Assembly: GCA_030848705.1 (NCBI GenBank)
Contig: CM061239.1
Span: 82,814,363-82,878,362 of the forward strand
Length of the DNA stretch: 64,000 nt
Direction of reading: 5' to 3'
Source: Heracleum sosnowskyi
Lineage: Eukaryota; Streptophyta; Magnoliopsida; Apiales; Apiaceae
Position 1 is the first letter of the stretch; every line of letters begins with the position of its first letter. A program made the position numbers and the translations under genes. The notes beneath the pieces were generated by a model, which saw nothing but the letters and a program-made list of their open reading frames with translations, was not told the DNA's origin and ran no database searches. Below, piece after piece: positions 11,090 to 22,320 of the stretch.

Positions 11090-11960
11090 ACGGAAAAATA
11101 AGGTCGAATTGTTCGACCTGGGACCAAATTGAGGTCTAAAATACTTCAAAAATGAGGTCGAAGGAGACTGGGTTTGAGATCGAACGACCAAGGTCGAAAA
11201 AGCACAAATTAAAACAAAGCCCTAACCCGCGGATCGACCTCGGAAAATTATGCAAGCAAAATCATGTATCAGTATACACACGACCCAAATTCTTACTCGA
11301 ATTTACATTGCATCCTGGTCGAACAAACCTGTTCGAAAACGAACTAAAAAATGAGTTCGACATGTTCGATCTGAAGACAGTTTGAGGTCGAAAAACTAAA
11401 TAAAGTTTCTGGTCGAAATTACACGAGGTTGAGGTCGAAACTTTGAGCTCGAAAATACACTGTAATTCCTGATCGACATGTTCGACCTTGTCCCCCTTCC
11501 TGGTCGAAAATAGCCTGGAGAATCCTGGTCGAAAATGACCTAGGATTCCTGGTCGAAAAATCCAGGTCGAAAATGACCTAGGATTCCTGGTCGAAAAATC
11601 CAGGTCGAAATAGCCTGGATTCCTGGTCGAAATTTCCTGGTCGAATTTATACTAAAATTCCTGGTCGAACCATTCGACCTCACCCCAGTCCTGGTCGAAA
11701 AATCCTGGTCGAAAATGACCTAGGATTCTGGTCGAAAATTCCTGCTCGAAAATGCAAAGAGATGAGGTCGAAAATTTGAGGTCGAAAAAGGCCTAAATTT
11801 TTTGGTCGAACTGATCGACCTCATTCCAGTCCTGGTCGAAATTGACTCAACTTCCTGGTCGAAATTGGCTTAATTTCTGGTCGAAAATAGCCTGAAAAAT
11901 CCAGGTCGAAAATGACCTAGAATTCTGGTCGAAAATACCTCAAAATGAGGTCTAAAAAAC
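11058..11960 (+). repeat. Poly-A run and degenerate GGTCGAAA minisatellite
   Basis: Starts with 31 consecutive A (11058-11088). From about 11100 to 11960 the octamer GGTCGAAA, often as CCTGGTCGAAAAT, recurs dozens of times at irregular spacing of about 15-40 bp, alternating with GACCTAGGATT-like spacers. The spacing is too irregular for a simple tandem array. It looks like a decayed or continually rearranging minisatellite inside the element's 3' untranslated region. Confidence 0.8.
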
Positions 11961-11990
11961 CTCAAAATGAGTTTTAGTAATAATTATTAA

Positions 11991-12140
11991 AAATACCTGT
12001 GGGTACACGAAAATTCCTAAAATATTAGGAATAAATGTTAAAAATACCTGTGGGTACACGAAAATTCCTAAAATATTAGGAATAAATGTTAAAAATACCT
12101 GTGGGTACATGGAAATTTCTTAAATATTAGGAATATTTCA
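11991..12140 (+). repeat. 51-bp tandem repeat, nearly three copies
   Basis: AAATACCTGTGGGTACA recurs at 11991, 12042 and 12093, an exact 51-bp period. Each unit holds a small palindrome TCCTAAAATATTAGGA able to form a hairpin. The third copy is partial and diverged. Confidence 0.88.
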
Positions 12141-12327
12141 TATAAATGTCAAATTAGCCTCGAATAAGGCAATAATCGTCGTAAATGTGTAGGTCGCTCC
12201 ACACTTTGCAATAAGGCGATACTTGTGAAACACTGGTGTAAATAAAGTCCTAGTTAAAGGATAAAAAGACCCTGAATCTCGAAAAAGGTCAATATAATTT
12301 CTACGAAAACTTAAAAAGTTTTCCTAG

Positions 12328-12342
12328 AAATTGGGGGGCAAA
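12328..12342 (+). other. Polypurine tract of Tat element
   Basis: AAATTGGGGGGCAAA (12328-12342) directly abuts the 3' LTR. It is the expected plus-strand primer for reverse transcription. Confidence 0.8.
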
Positions 12343-12850
12343 TGATATGGGCTAAAAATAACCCTAGATATGTAATTAATGATATATTAATTAGACCTAG
12401 TTCGGTCCAAGAATTAGGCCCGATAAAAAGGCCCGAAACCCTAATCATTTATTAATTTCGTAATTAATAAATAAGGGAAATTACCAGCTCATTAAATGAG
12501 TCCAAAACATATTAAACTCTTCAAGAATCAGCAATCAAGACACACAAACCAACTAGGAGTCAGTCTCCTACAAAATAGGATTCACAATCCTGATCTAAGA
12601 AGGCGACTTGGCCCCCAAGTCACCTAATTCTATTCTAAATGCAAGGCTCCTGAAGCCTATATAAGGACCCTCGTCCTTCATCCAAGAACTACGTTTTTTG
12701 GCTTGATTCTCTACATAACAGAGATACGTAGGCATCTTGTGAGGACCTGTTTAGTCACGAACCACGAGAGCAGCCATAAAGACACGATTGTCCACCATCA
12801 TTCATTGAATACAGCCGTCAACATCTAAATCTAATTTTCATTCCATAACA
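12343..12850 (+). repeat. 3' LTR of Tat-type element (508 bp)
   Basis: Same length as, and by eye identical to, the LTR at 5532-6039. Followed by the target duplication ATTGT at 12851-12855. It holds the repeated TATA box at 12658-12664. Confidence 0.92.
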
Positions 12851-12855
12851 ATTGT

Positions 12856-13471
12856 AGTAAAAGTTTGGCATAAAAATACAACAATGCATAAATAATAAAT
12901 AAATCATTAAATTGAGTGCTACCATAATAACACAATCACAAAAAATTACGAAACTCCTTTATTCATGCAAATGTATTTTTATTGTTATTGGTTTTGACTG
13001 CACAGTGTCATCTTAGTGAAATGAGACACTCTTTCCAAAGAACTAAAATAATTGAGTTGTTAGAAATCTTATGGCAATTAACGGGAGCAACTTGTGTGAT
13101 ATGATTAAAGATTTTTGTGAGGACAAACAATTTTTAGAGTTTTGAACTTGTTCAGTAAAATAGACTTTATTGCCATAGATTGAGTTTTAATAAATAAAAA
13201 ATATAGTGTGTGCTAGTTTTTTTCATGTAATTATTTTCATTTTTTTAGGATATTAGTTATCATTCCCAACATTTAATAAAAGTTTAATTTGTTCGAACAA
13301 ATTACATCAATATCTTTGTATTTTAACTAACTGTAAATTTATCTGGACTATTCGATAGTTCTAATTATATTCGGTTCGAAAATATGTTACATATCTCATA
13401 TTCGTACAAATAATCTAAATCTGGCAAAAAAATTAAACCCAAATAAATATGATTCCGGATATGAGCACTTA
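12856..13471. other. AT-rich intergenic DNA, nothing recognised
   Basis: No coding or element signal. TTA at 13469-13471 is the left target duplication of the MITE that follows. Confidence 0.5.
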
Positions 13472-13608
13472 GAGCATCTCTAAGAGTAAAATTGAGGAAA
13501 TAGAAAAAAAATGTTGCACGAAAAGACTCTTAGTGCCCGTTCAAAACACAAAGAGTCTAATTTCTCTCCTCAACTTTAAGAGTCAACTTCCACTCTTAAC
13601 TAATATCA
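13472..13608. mobile_element. MITE, left part (split by Helitron)
   Basis: Starts GAGCATCTC after TTA (13469-13471). The matching inverted end GAGATGCTC is at 40775-40783 and is followed by TTA (40784-40786). The two pieces therefore form one MITE of about 250 bp with a 3-bp TTA duplication, as in PIF/Harbinger-type elements. The Helitron entered it between A 13608 and T 40671. Confidence 0.7.
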
Positions 13609-16600
13609 TCTTCTATATATAATAGGACAATATATGAATAATTTTAAGCCAAAAAACCCCAGTGAAATGACAAGTATGCCCCTATATTTCTTTGCAACTA
13701 CAGATCCTGCCCCTTAGATAAACTATATCGGCCGATACATTTCCCACCTCCCGCACCATAGGACTTATTGCTTCGCCGGCGTTTTTCAGCTATCCTCCGT
13801 TTCTCACTCTTTCATGCATCTTCAGGATCCTAATTGCACTGGTAATTCCATTCAACTATTCACCTTAATTGTTGTCATGTATATACAATTATGTATACAT
13901 ATATGTTTCAAGTTAGCCCTTTTGGGGCTCTTCATTCATTAGTTGTTGGTTTCATTTTTGTTGATGTTTTTGTACTAATTTGTTGTGATTATGGTTTATG
14001 AAAATGAATGTGTTCATTTTTTGTGATTTGTGATGTACTTGGAATTCAAGTTTGTTCCTTTTTGTATGTGAAATTGAAAAATTCGACCGACACAAATTGA
14101 AAGTCATATTTTGATCATCAAGATTGAAGAAAGGGTTAAAAATCAGTTTCAGCTCCAAATTTTCCTAAAGGCTGAACATTGCCTAAGTTTTTTTGTAGTA
14201 CATGTCTCAGGCTGTTTAATTTTTTTTTTACTGGACCAACTGAAACAATTTTTTGGTGAAGCCACAGCAGAACTGGCTAGCCAAACAAAATCCCAGAGAA
14301 CTTTTTTAAGACCATGATTGATTATTGCACAAGAAGCTTCTTGACGATAAATTTGCATATTCATCATGTGTAGGACTGAGAAAATTGCATACTAAAGGTC
14401 TTCTATGTACTAAAAATATATGATTCGGAAGTGGTTACGTTTGTAGTTTTTAATTGCTCAGTTACCACATGTTTTCAACACATGATATGTATTAAGATAA
14501 TGTATTAAGATCCCAGTTATATCTATAGTCAATTCCCTTCATTTTTATCTACAAAGTTGAACGTGCAATCACAATATGATTTTTTCTTAGAAATCTGCAA
14601 AGAACACCAAAAAAAAGTGTTTTGCTATCTTGCCTGTTTATAATCTGTGACTAAGAAGGGACTGCCAAAAAAGAAACCTGCAAAATGTAAGAAGTCATAG
14701 TGACAGCATAAGTAAATACAATTATAAGAACATCTGATTAGTAAGCTTACAAGGAAAAAAGAAAAGAAAGGTACATAATTATACAAACTTATAAGGTGAT
14801 GTCCCGTGCTGATTTTCTCTCTCTTTGTCTCTAACACAAAACCGAGTAAGAGGGAGAGACAAATGAAGCAAATATATACCCTAATTTGAATCCCTAATTG
14901 AATATCAAGCACACGTCAACTAATAAATCACCAAGTAGACAAAAAAATGGAAATAAATTAGAGCCCATAAATCATAGAAACAAAAATATGTTTATATTTA
15001 CCTATTAATTGGAGCAAAAGAGTGAAATCCCCAATTTAAACCCCTAATCACATGCAAAATCAAAGAAAAATAAAAGTTAGTAGCAATCGATTAATCGGAG
15101 CCACACAAATTTGTATCCCTAGAGTACCAGTTCTTTGATCTATTCTCCAAGAGCGATTGTGCAATCTAGAATTTCATTAAGAATGCCAAACATAAATATT
15201 TATTGTTGATAGTTTTGTCATAGGCTTTAATATAACTCACAAGGTATAGGCATAACATAGCATTCCTTTTACCATAAATATTAACTCCCCGTCATAGCAA
15301 TCCGTCCTTTTACTTATTCTTCTACTCGGTACTCACAATCATAATATACTCTTACTAGCCTCTTTTATTTCTTACTACACACACAACCAGACCGCCATGA
15401 TATGCAACACAACTCCTATGGTCTTCAACAAGTTTGGTTGTATGCCGCAGTACTAATCTAAAGCACCTTCAAACACAAAAGAAACAGATGTCAACAAACA
15501 GTCGACCAACACTCAAAACTAGCAGACACATTTCACCAAAGGAATAAAGCACATTTCCGTTTTGTTCAATTCTTTTACCTGAATAGATACATAACCTTAA
15601 CTAAATGAGTGAAACAAAGACCCTCAGAAAATAGCACTCTGATTTATAACCAGACCGACATCTGTGATCATATGCTTAAATTGGCACAAAAAAAGGTCTC
15701 GCATGCATCAAACACACATTATAGATCTTATTCCGACAACATCAATAATTCATTATTAGAATAATTAGATCAATTAACTTTAAGGAAATGAAAATGGAAA
15801 GAGGGAGTTCTGAGCCACAAGAATCTCCAGTTATTTACTCCAATTTTAGGTCTGAAATGAATGGTGTGCAAAAACCCTTCACAACAACAATCCACATTCA
15901 ACTCATTTCTGGATAACATTATACATTTTAGCCATGATAATCTTAGTACGTGGTAAACATTTTTAATAAATTGTTTAATCCAGGACCTTACTGTGTAATA
16001 GCACCATTTCAGATCTAAGTTTCTTCTCACTGGTTAACCTTTGACTTAATTCTCAACTTTGAACATAAACACAGCTAATACCGGCAGCCACGGGACCAAG
16101 TTGATCCAAGATAGAATCAGGTAGTTTACCCATGTAATTTTATACTCTACATTATACTTGAAATGATCATTGCATCAGTACATGGTAATCATTATTAAAT
16201 TGCTTCATGCATCCCTTTGGGTTGTAATAATACATAAGGTTTTCTATTCCAAAACAGGGATGACACTTCAGTATTCCAACATTTAAATAGTAAATATCTG
16301 AAAATTGTATATGGCTCCACAAAACTATTACAAACAACATCGCTAATGTTATAGTCCCTATCAGTTGAACAAAAAATCACCTCAGAGAACCTACTACAAC
16401 AACCAGATATTCTAAAATCTCTTTTACTTGATAAGAGGATACAAAGTCTGATTTGGATGTTTAAAAAACTAAAGAAGCTACATATAATACAGAAAGGACA
16501 TACAAGATGCTCAGCAAGTGCAACTTCCATGTCAAATTCTTTTACACTTACTTTCTGGCAGATGAAAACAAGCAATCTTAGGTAAATGCAGAAGAAAACA

Positions 16601-18306
16601 AGAAATCTCAGGTAAATGCATTTTAAATCAATTAAACGAAAATTAAAGGAACTTAACATTTCATGGAGAACACTTACCACGATCATTTTAGGAAGTAACT
16701 GTTTCTTATGATAAGCTTGGGTGTATTCAACACTATTTTCTTCATCAAATTCCTCATCATCAGTCAAATCTTTAAGGTTTTTATCCTTGTAATTTTCAGG
16801 ATTTATCTCAAAGTCATCCAATATAAGTTGTTCAGAGAACACATTCATAATGCGACAGCTAATCAGGTATGATGTGCTTTTTCGTAAATTAAAAAGCATG
16901 ATATCAACCATATGTCAGTTCTTACTGTCCTATGTTTCTGTACTAAAAATATAGTAAAAAGATATGATTCGGAAGTGCTTGTAACAACCTAAAGTTCTGG
17001 GATAATTGGTAAGTACTCTAATAATCTCAAGACATATATTAAATTCTGGACAAGTTGAATAACTTTGGCAATCCATTAGACCCTGTAAACGGACTTCTAG
17101 GTGAGAAAGAGTCGAAATGACCATGAATATAAGTATAGCGATATTGCTTAACAATTGTGGATCTGGTCATAAGCAATGGTAGCTGAACAGAGTACTTAAT
17201 TGATGAATTCCAATACAAAATGTTAGTTCTACAACTTTGCAGCATATCTTGCAAACATATATAATGCACTCATTCAATCGAAGCTCGCTTAAATTTCAAA
17301 ATTATCTCAGTTATTACGAGATTTTACAGCCATTTTATCTTAGTTTTATCTTAGTTGAAAAAATATTTCACAGGCAGGTTTGCGGAATAGGTAGCTGTAG
17401 TATATCTTTGTTTACACTTAACTGTTAACTGTGGTTTATAAATAGGTAGCTCTAGATGTATCTCATAAATAAGCAACATTTTGTCTTGGAATTTGATGTT
17501 TTGTTATTTCCATCGTGGTGGTTTTTTTTTGACAAATATTGTACTATCACGAAAACTCTAAACCATATTAATTGTCCTTTCAACCAGGACCTCGTGAAGG
17601 AGCTATTTAGTGGTTTATAAAAAAGGATAAATCTAATTTGACTTACCAAATTTTCCTCTGTAAAAAAAATAAGCATGGAGGATGCAGGGAGACCTTCAAA
17701 GGCACGTGTTGTTCAAAAAAATTGGCTAATCTTATTATTAATTTATCGTATAGATGTACATATTTTGTGGAGTACCCAAATAAAAAAAAATGTATAAATA
17801 GAGATTAAAAAGGGCAAAAAATATTTGAATTTAGGAATGACCGATCGTATAAATTGTGAAATAATTTTACTGTATATATGATATGAACATCAGAACTTAG
17901 TTTTGCATTTGCCAAGGTTCTAAACCCTTTACAACAAAATCTTGGACAACATACACCCGACTAAATGTGTTAAACAAAGGGTATATATAGAATGTTTTGG
18001 TATGTGGTGGCCTAAAGTTTGTTAAACAAATTATATTTACATGTCAGGAACATCTTCAAGAAAAAGATAAGATACATGCCATAAATTTTTTAGGCATGTA
18101 TGGGCTTTAATATTGAGTAAAATATTCTATGCTCAGTGATGTTTCTTCAAATGTTAGTTAAATTGTTTGTTTCACTTATTTGTTATTATTTGCGATGCAA
18201 ATTTGATTACAAAATCCAATTACTCAACCCTAATCAGGTTTTTTTTGGCAGGGTAATTGATTAGGGTGTCGCAACCCCATAAGTTGCTGCACTTAGTTTT
18301 TATTTG
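13609..18306 (+). other. Helitron 5' region before the transposase gene
   Basis: About 4.7 kb between the Helitron 5' end and the first transposase exon. Apart from the minus-strand exons at 16504-16858 I see no supported coding sequence. Several short open frames of 60-95 codons on both strands have no recognisable domain. Part is probably promoter and leader, part probably captured DNA. Confidence 0.45.
16504..16858 (-). pseudogene. Two spliced exons of a captured, unidentified gene
   Basis: On the minus strand an exon runs from 16858 to 16678 (acceptor ...CTGATTAG|, donor GTG|GTAAGT) and a second from 16554 to 16504 (acceptor TTCATCTGCCAG|, donor CTT|GTATGT). The phases match: the first ends in complete codons and the second is exactly 17 codons. 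The peptide is strongly acidic then mixed, including DLTDDEEFDEENSVEY, AYHKKQLLPKMIV and VKEFDMEVALAEHL. The clean splice sites and cellular-looking composition, against the strand of the Helitron gene, fit gene capture by the Helitron. I do not recognise the family; no start or further exons were assigned. Confidence 0.55.
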
Positions 18307-18918
18307 ATGGATCGAACCCCGAATAAAGGTGGCTGGCCCAAAGTATTCCTTTCCAAGGATGTTGTGGAAAGGCGGAAAATGTTGAAGAAGAGGCTCAACG
18401 ACTCACGCAGAAAATTGCACGGTATATATTGTTTGTGTACCCTCGATATATTTTGTACCTCCTTTTCAGCTGGACCTTTCCTGGTTTTTAATGATGGTTT
18501 ACATATTCTTAGACATGGTCCCGGGTGGAAGTACCCAAGCTGCAGGCATAACAGAACCTGAACAGCAAAAGGGTAATGGTATGGGCTACTTTAAATTCTC
18601 TATTGCTTGAGCATCTCACTGCTTCCATGTATCCCCATGCAGTTTTAATTCATAGTTGGGTTGTTTTTCCATATAGTGGAGGTAGTTCCCCACGAGCACT
18701 CCACCGTTGAACTTGCACCTGAGGTCATTGAAGGTGAAGGGATTGAATCTGTTGATGATGGATCAACTGTTAGAGGTATATTCTTCGTGCACAGTGGCTT
18801 ACATGATAATAGTTTTGTTAACCCGCAATCTTAGCTTACCTCCTCGACTATTGTCGTACCCAATATTAACTGCTTAGCCCTTTTGCTGGTGGGAGTAGAA
18901 AACCTACTTGGCCAGGGA
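18307..18918 (+). pseudogene. Helitron transposase, N-terminal exons
   Basis: ATG at 18307 opens an exon to 18421 (donor G|GTATAT), starting MDRTPNKGGWPK and rich in Lys/Arg. Exons 18513-18572 and 18677-18775 follow with matching phase (each earlier exon ends in phase 1, each next supplies two bases) and consensus AG/GT borders. The fourth exon begins near 18898 or 18901 and is cut at 18918 by the Tekay element. It resumes at 31204 after the duplicated AGGGA. This N-terminal part is not conserved in sequence, so the exact exon choice is an inference from splice signals and phase. Confidence 0.55.
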
Positions 18919-21900
18919 TGTAAGATCCGTGAACTTTATTAATAATATAAATTGTATTATATGTGTGGAATACTTATTATGAAGTATTTTGAGTTATAAT
19001 GATAAGGATTGTTAAGTGTTTATGTGTTATTTGGTAAGTCGAAGGCCCCTTTCAAATATTTCGTCATTTGAAATCTTATTCAATTTTGAGCCCCGTTGAA
19101 ATTTTGTACATCATTATTATTCCTTCGTCATCTGTGTTCGAATCATTATCGGAGGATTTCTTCATATTATTATATCCCTTATTATCCGATATGATCACCA
19201 GTAATTGTTTTATTCAAAGGAAGAAAAATTATTCTAAACCCTAACCCTAATTTTTCTAGGGTAATTGATATATCGTCCGTATCAATAAATACATTTGTTA
19301 TAGCCCCAGTATTCTTGAGCATTAGTTGTATAATGATATGTATTGATTTGGATAATTATCAGTCTTTGTAGATGATTATCTTTTCGTAAAACGTGTTTTT
19401 AACCTAATTAGGGTTTTTAAACGAACCAGTGGATCAATATCGATCCAAAAATGTCATTTAGGGTATTATTTTTCACTAAGTATAAAAAGGAGAATCGTAC
19501 ATTATACTTCATATAATTCGTATTAAAAATACAGAAAAATATAAAATTCCCGAACCGTGTTCTTTGTGTTATTGAAAATCAAAATCAAATTCGAAGGTGT
19601 AATTGAAATCCAAATTCAAAGTTCAAGTACTCAAATCAAAGATCTTGAGCTCTAGTTTCAGAATCTTCCAACCTCATCATCATCTGGTAATTTTTCGATT
19701 TTATATGAATTTTACAAATTTCGAATTTAAATTAGGGTTTATATTCGAATTGGGGACTTTCATTCTGTTGATTCTCCATTCAATTGATTGCTTCCAACAT
19801 GTTCCTAGGGTTCTAATTAGTAGGAATTCATGCTTTAATTTCATGTTTTTGTTCAATTTTTAAGAATCCGATTTCTAGGGTTTTGCCCGATTTTTCTTTT
19901 TAATAGTCTGTTCATATGAATGATCTGACATTGTTTTTGATAGAGGGCTTTTGTTGTATGTGTTCTTAGCTTCATTTTAACATAAAGAACGTAGAGTTTC
20001 ATGTACGATTTTGGTAGATCAGAAAATTTGTTCAAGGTCGCCGGAATTTGGTCGGGATTGAGATTCCGGCTTTGTTTTGGTATGTTTTTGGCCTGAATAG
20101 ATTGCTGAGTTTATAAGGATTGTTTTGGTACCAAAAACCCCAATTTTTACAGTGTTTTTGAGTCGCCGGATTCTGGGTTTGGTCGCCGGAATCTGGAAAA
20201 ATCCGGGTAGTTCTTCCCGACCCGTTAACCCGTTTTCTTGACCCGGTTTCAATCTTCGAAACCCTAAAATATTTTCAGAAAACTGTTTTTGAATTTTATT
20301 TTTAAATTTAATTCGAAAATAATTTAAAATCGTTAAAAATTCATATTTTAATTTTAAAAATATATTTTTAATTCAGAAAAATTCTGGAAAATTATATTTA
20401 TTATTTTAAATTCAAAAATTTATTAAACTCAATTATTTTAAATATTTTGAATTAATAATTAATTTCTTTAATTAATTGATTAATTCTTTTAATCAGTTAA
20501 TTCTTAAAAATTAATTATTAATTAGATTTAATTAATTTAAAATTCAGTTTAATTATTTTTCAAGCCTGATTTATTATTTAAAAATAGTTTGAGCATTTAA
20601 AGAGTGTCAATTAATTTTATATTAATTGATTTAATTACTTTTAAATATTTATAATGGGATTAAAAATCCGATTTTTGATTTAAAAATTATTTGTGACTTA
20701 TTTAAATTCAAATAAGCCTTGAATATTGTTTTAAAAATATTTATAAGTGCTATATGGTTTATATGAGTCGATTAATGTGTTTTAATGGTCCGTAAATTCC
20801 CGTACGAGGGCTAGTGTCTGAGTTTTAAATACCGTAAATTAGACCGGACGTCCGATACGTAACCGATTACTAGTTTAAAATGTGTTATTGATTAATTGTG
20901 TGTCGAGGATAGAATGAGGATAGTTAGACTTACTGTTCTAAGTTGTTTATTATAGAATCGAGTTCCCGGAGCAAGGGAAATGGGAAAGTAGAGAGAACGA
21001 GATAGAAAACCGACAGCGACGTAGACCAGGCAAGTATCTGTGCCTTTACTTGTGATAAATTGTTATTGTCTTCAATACTTACATGTTATTACCCCAGAAC
21101 AAGTTATATTATAAATCCTTACCCGTACTTGGGCAATTGATTCCATTTTCGTAAATTTTCTTAACTCTTTGATTTGATCTGCATCAGAAACCCTTATTTC
21201 CAAATTCATCTGATTTTGTCTACAACCATTGATTGTTGATTATCATCATTTGATTATTGCCTACAACCATTGACAGTTTGATTCTATCATTGACTATTGA
21301 TTACAGTCATTGATTATTGATTACAACTACTGATTACCTTCTTGAACGAGTACATCGTACCGTTGAAACCATTCCGAATCCATTTCTCGGACTTTCTTTG
21401 ATAATGAATAGTTGAAGCTCTTTTGCAACTATTACACCCCGTTATTGTGTACTTATCTTTTTATGCATATTATTGCTTATACCTTGTGATAAAATTGGCA
21501 TGTTTTTAAATAGGACCAGTAATGGTCGGGCCATACTTATGGTCGGAATAATTGAAGGCCCAGATTGGCCTAGGATCCAGTAGAGGACTTTGCTATAAGC
21601 AAGTCCGGGGTTGTTGCGTGACTGATCAGCAGCACAACCTTTGTATTTGAAAAATGTAGAAGTCCAATTCTAATTCCTCTTTCTTCATTAAAGATTGTTA
21701 AAAGCATATGTTTGACTTGTGTATTGTTGATTCAGATAATTGAATTCTTTCCTTTGATTATAGAACTGTGATTGATACATATATCATGCTTGCTGAGCAC
21801 ATGTGGCTCATACTTGTTTTGTTTCTAACCCTATTCCAGTGAAGCGAGAGAATGAGCAGACACAGCGCTAGTGACAGTTCTCCCGATGCTAGGAGACCAC

Positions 21901-22171
21901 CCCGAGTGATTGTCATTGGACGGGTAGTTGTTTTATCTTGGAAGTTAGACTAGATGTCTAGCTTTTTATATTAAGTGTGTAATAACTCTGAAAACTGGTT
22001 TGTAATAATTATGACTTAGAAGCTTGTTTCATGCCATAATCTGGATGCGGTCTTGGATAAGGGGTATTTTATGTTATTATATATTATGCATGTGTTATAT
22101 TCAGGTTTATGTTGTGTACCGTTGGTCGGGTGACTCCCCAAATCTGTACCCCGGGTTTGGAGGGCGTCACA
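18919..22171 (+). repeat. 5' LTR of Tekay element (3253 bp)
   Basis: TGTAAGATCC...GGGCGTCACA. Contains a TATA box at 19481, a very AT-rich middle (about 20280-20760) full of TTAATTAA-type inverted repeats, and near its 3' part a GC-richer island (about 21510-21640) shared with the LARD LTR. A short frame starting ATG 21852 lies near the end. Confidence 0.9.
19481..19490 (+). promoter_or_regulatory. TATA box in the Tekay LTR
   Basis: TATAAAAAGG lies 562 bp into the LTR. The same motif recurs in the 3' LTR (28493-28502) and in both LARD LTRs (46107-46116 and 53950-53959), in the same context GTATTATTTTxxx...ATCGTAC. Transcription starting about 30 bp downstream would leave about 2.65 kb of LTR as leader before the primer site. 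Confidence 0.6.
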
Positions 22172-22173
22172 GG

Positions 22174-22185
22174 TTGGTATCAGAG
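22174..22185 (+). other. Primer-binding site (initiator tRNA-Met)
   Basis: TGGTATCAGAGC, two bases after the 5' LTR, is the standard complement of the plant initiator tRNA-Met 3' end. The LARD has the same site at 50561-50572. Confidence 0.88.
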
Positions 22186-22320
22186 CAACAGGTTATGGCA
22201 TTTGAAACAAGTTAGGATTTAGGGTCCAGGATAACATAGAGGGTTAGGAATTCACCTAATGGTCATAGAAGGTCGATTAGAGATATTATGTGTAGTAATC
22301 GAGTATGGTTATAATTGCAG

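Larger units (their letters stand above)
5532..12850 (+). mobile_element. Non-autonomous Tat-type Ty3/gypsy LTR retrotransposon
   Basis: Complete element of 7319 bp bounded by the 5-bp target duplication ATTGT (5527-5531 and 12851-12855). Order: 508-bp LTR, primer-binding site, gag, a block resembling post-integrase sequence, RNase H plus integrase in one broken frame, a 2-kb untranslated region full of tandem repeats, polypurine tract, 508-bp LTR. The plant-type RNase H before integrase, the TGGCGCCG primer site and the long repeat-rich 3' region point to the Tat lineage. Protease and reverse transcriptase are absent and integrase is dead. Yet the two LTRs show no difference by eye, so this copy inserted very recently using proteins supplied by another element. 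Confidence 0.85.

Noticed and set aside
11100..11960. Regularly recurring short motif resembling a CRISPR-like array
   Set aside because: Spacing is irregular, spacers are themselves repetitive, and the block lies inside a plant retrotransposon.
13612..13626. Alternative Helitron start at 13612 (TCTATATATAATAGG)
   Set aside because: The preceding base is T, whereas the start at 13609 follows the A expected for insertion between A and T; a 3-bp uncertainty remains.
14625..14912. 95-codon minus-strand frame inside the Helitron 5' region
   Set aside because: Hydrophobic low-complexity translation of T-rich DNA; splice-like sites nearby did not give a consistent open exon.
19236..19256. CCCTAAACCC-like telomere motif in the Tekay LTR (and 3' copy near 28248)
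   Set aside because: Only about two degenerate units, repeated because the LTR is repeated; not an interstitial telomere array.
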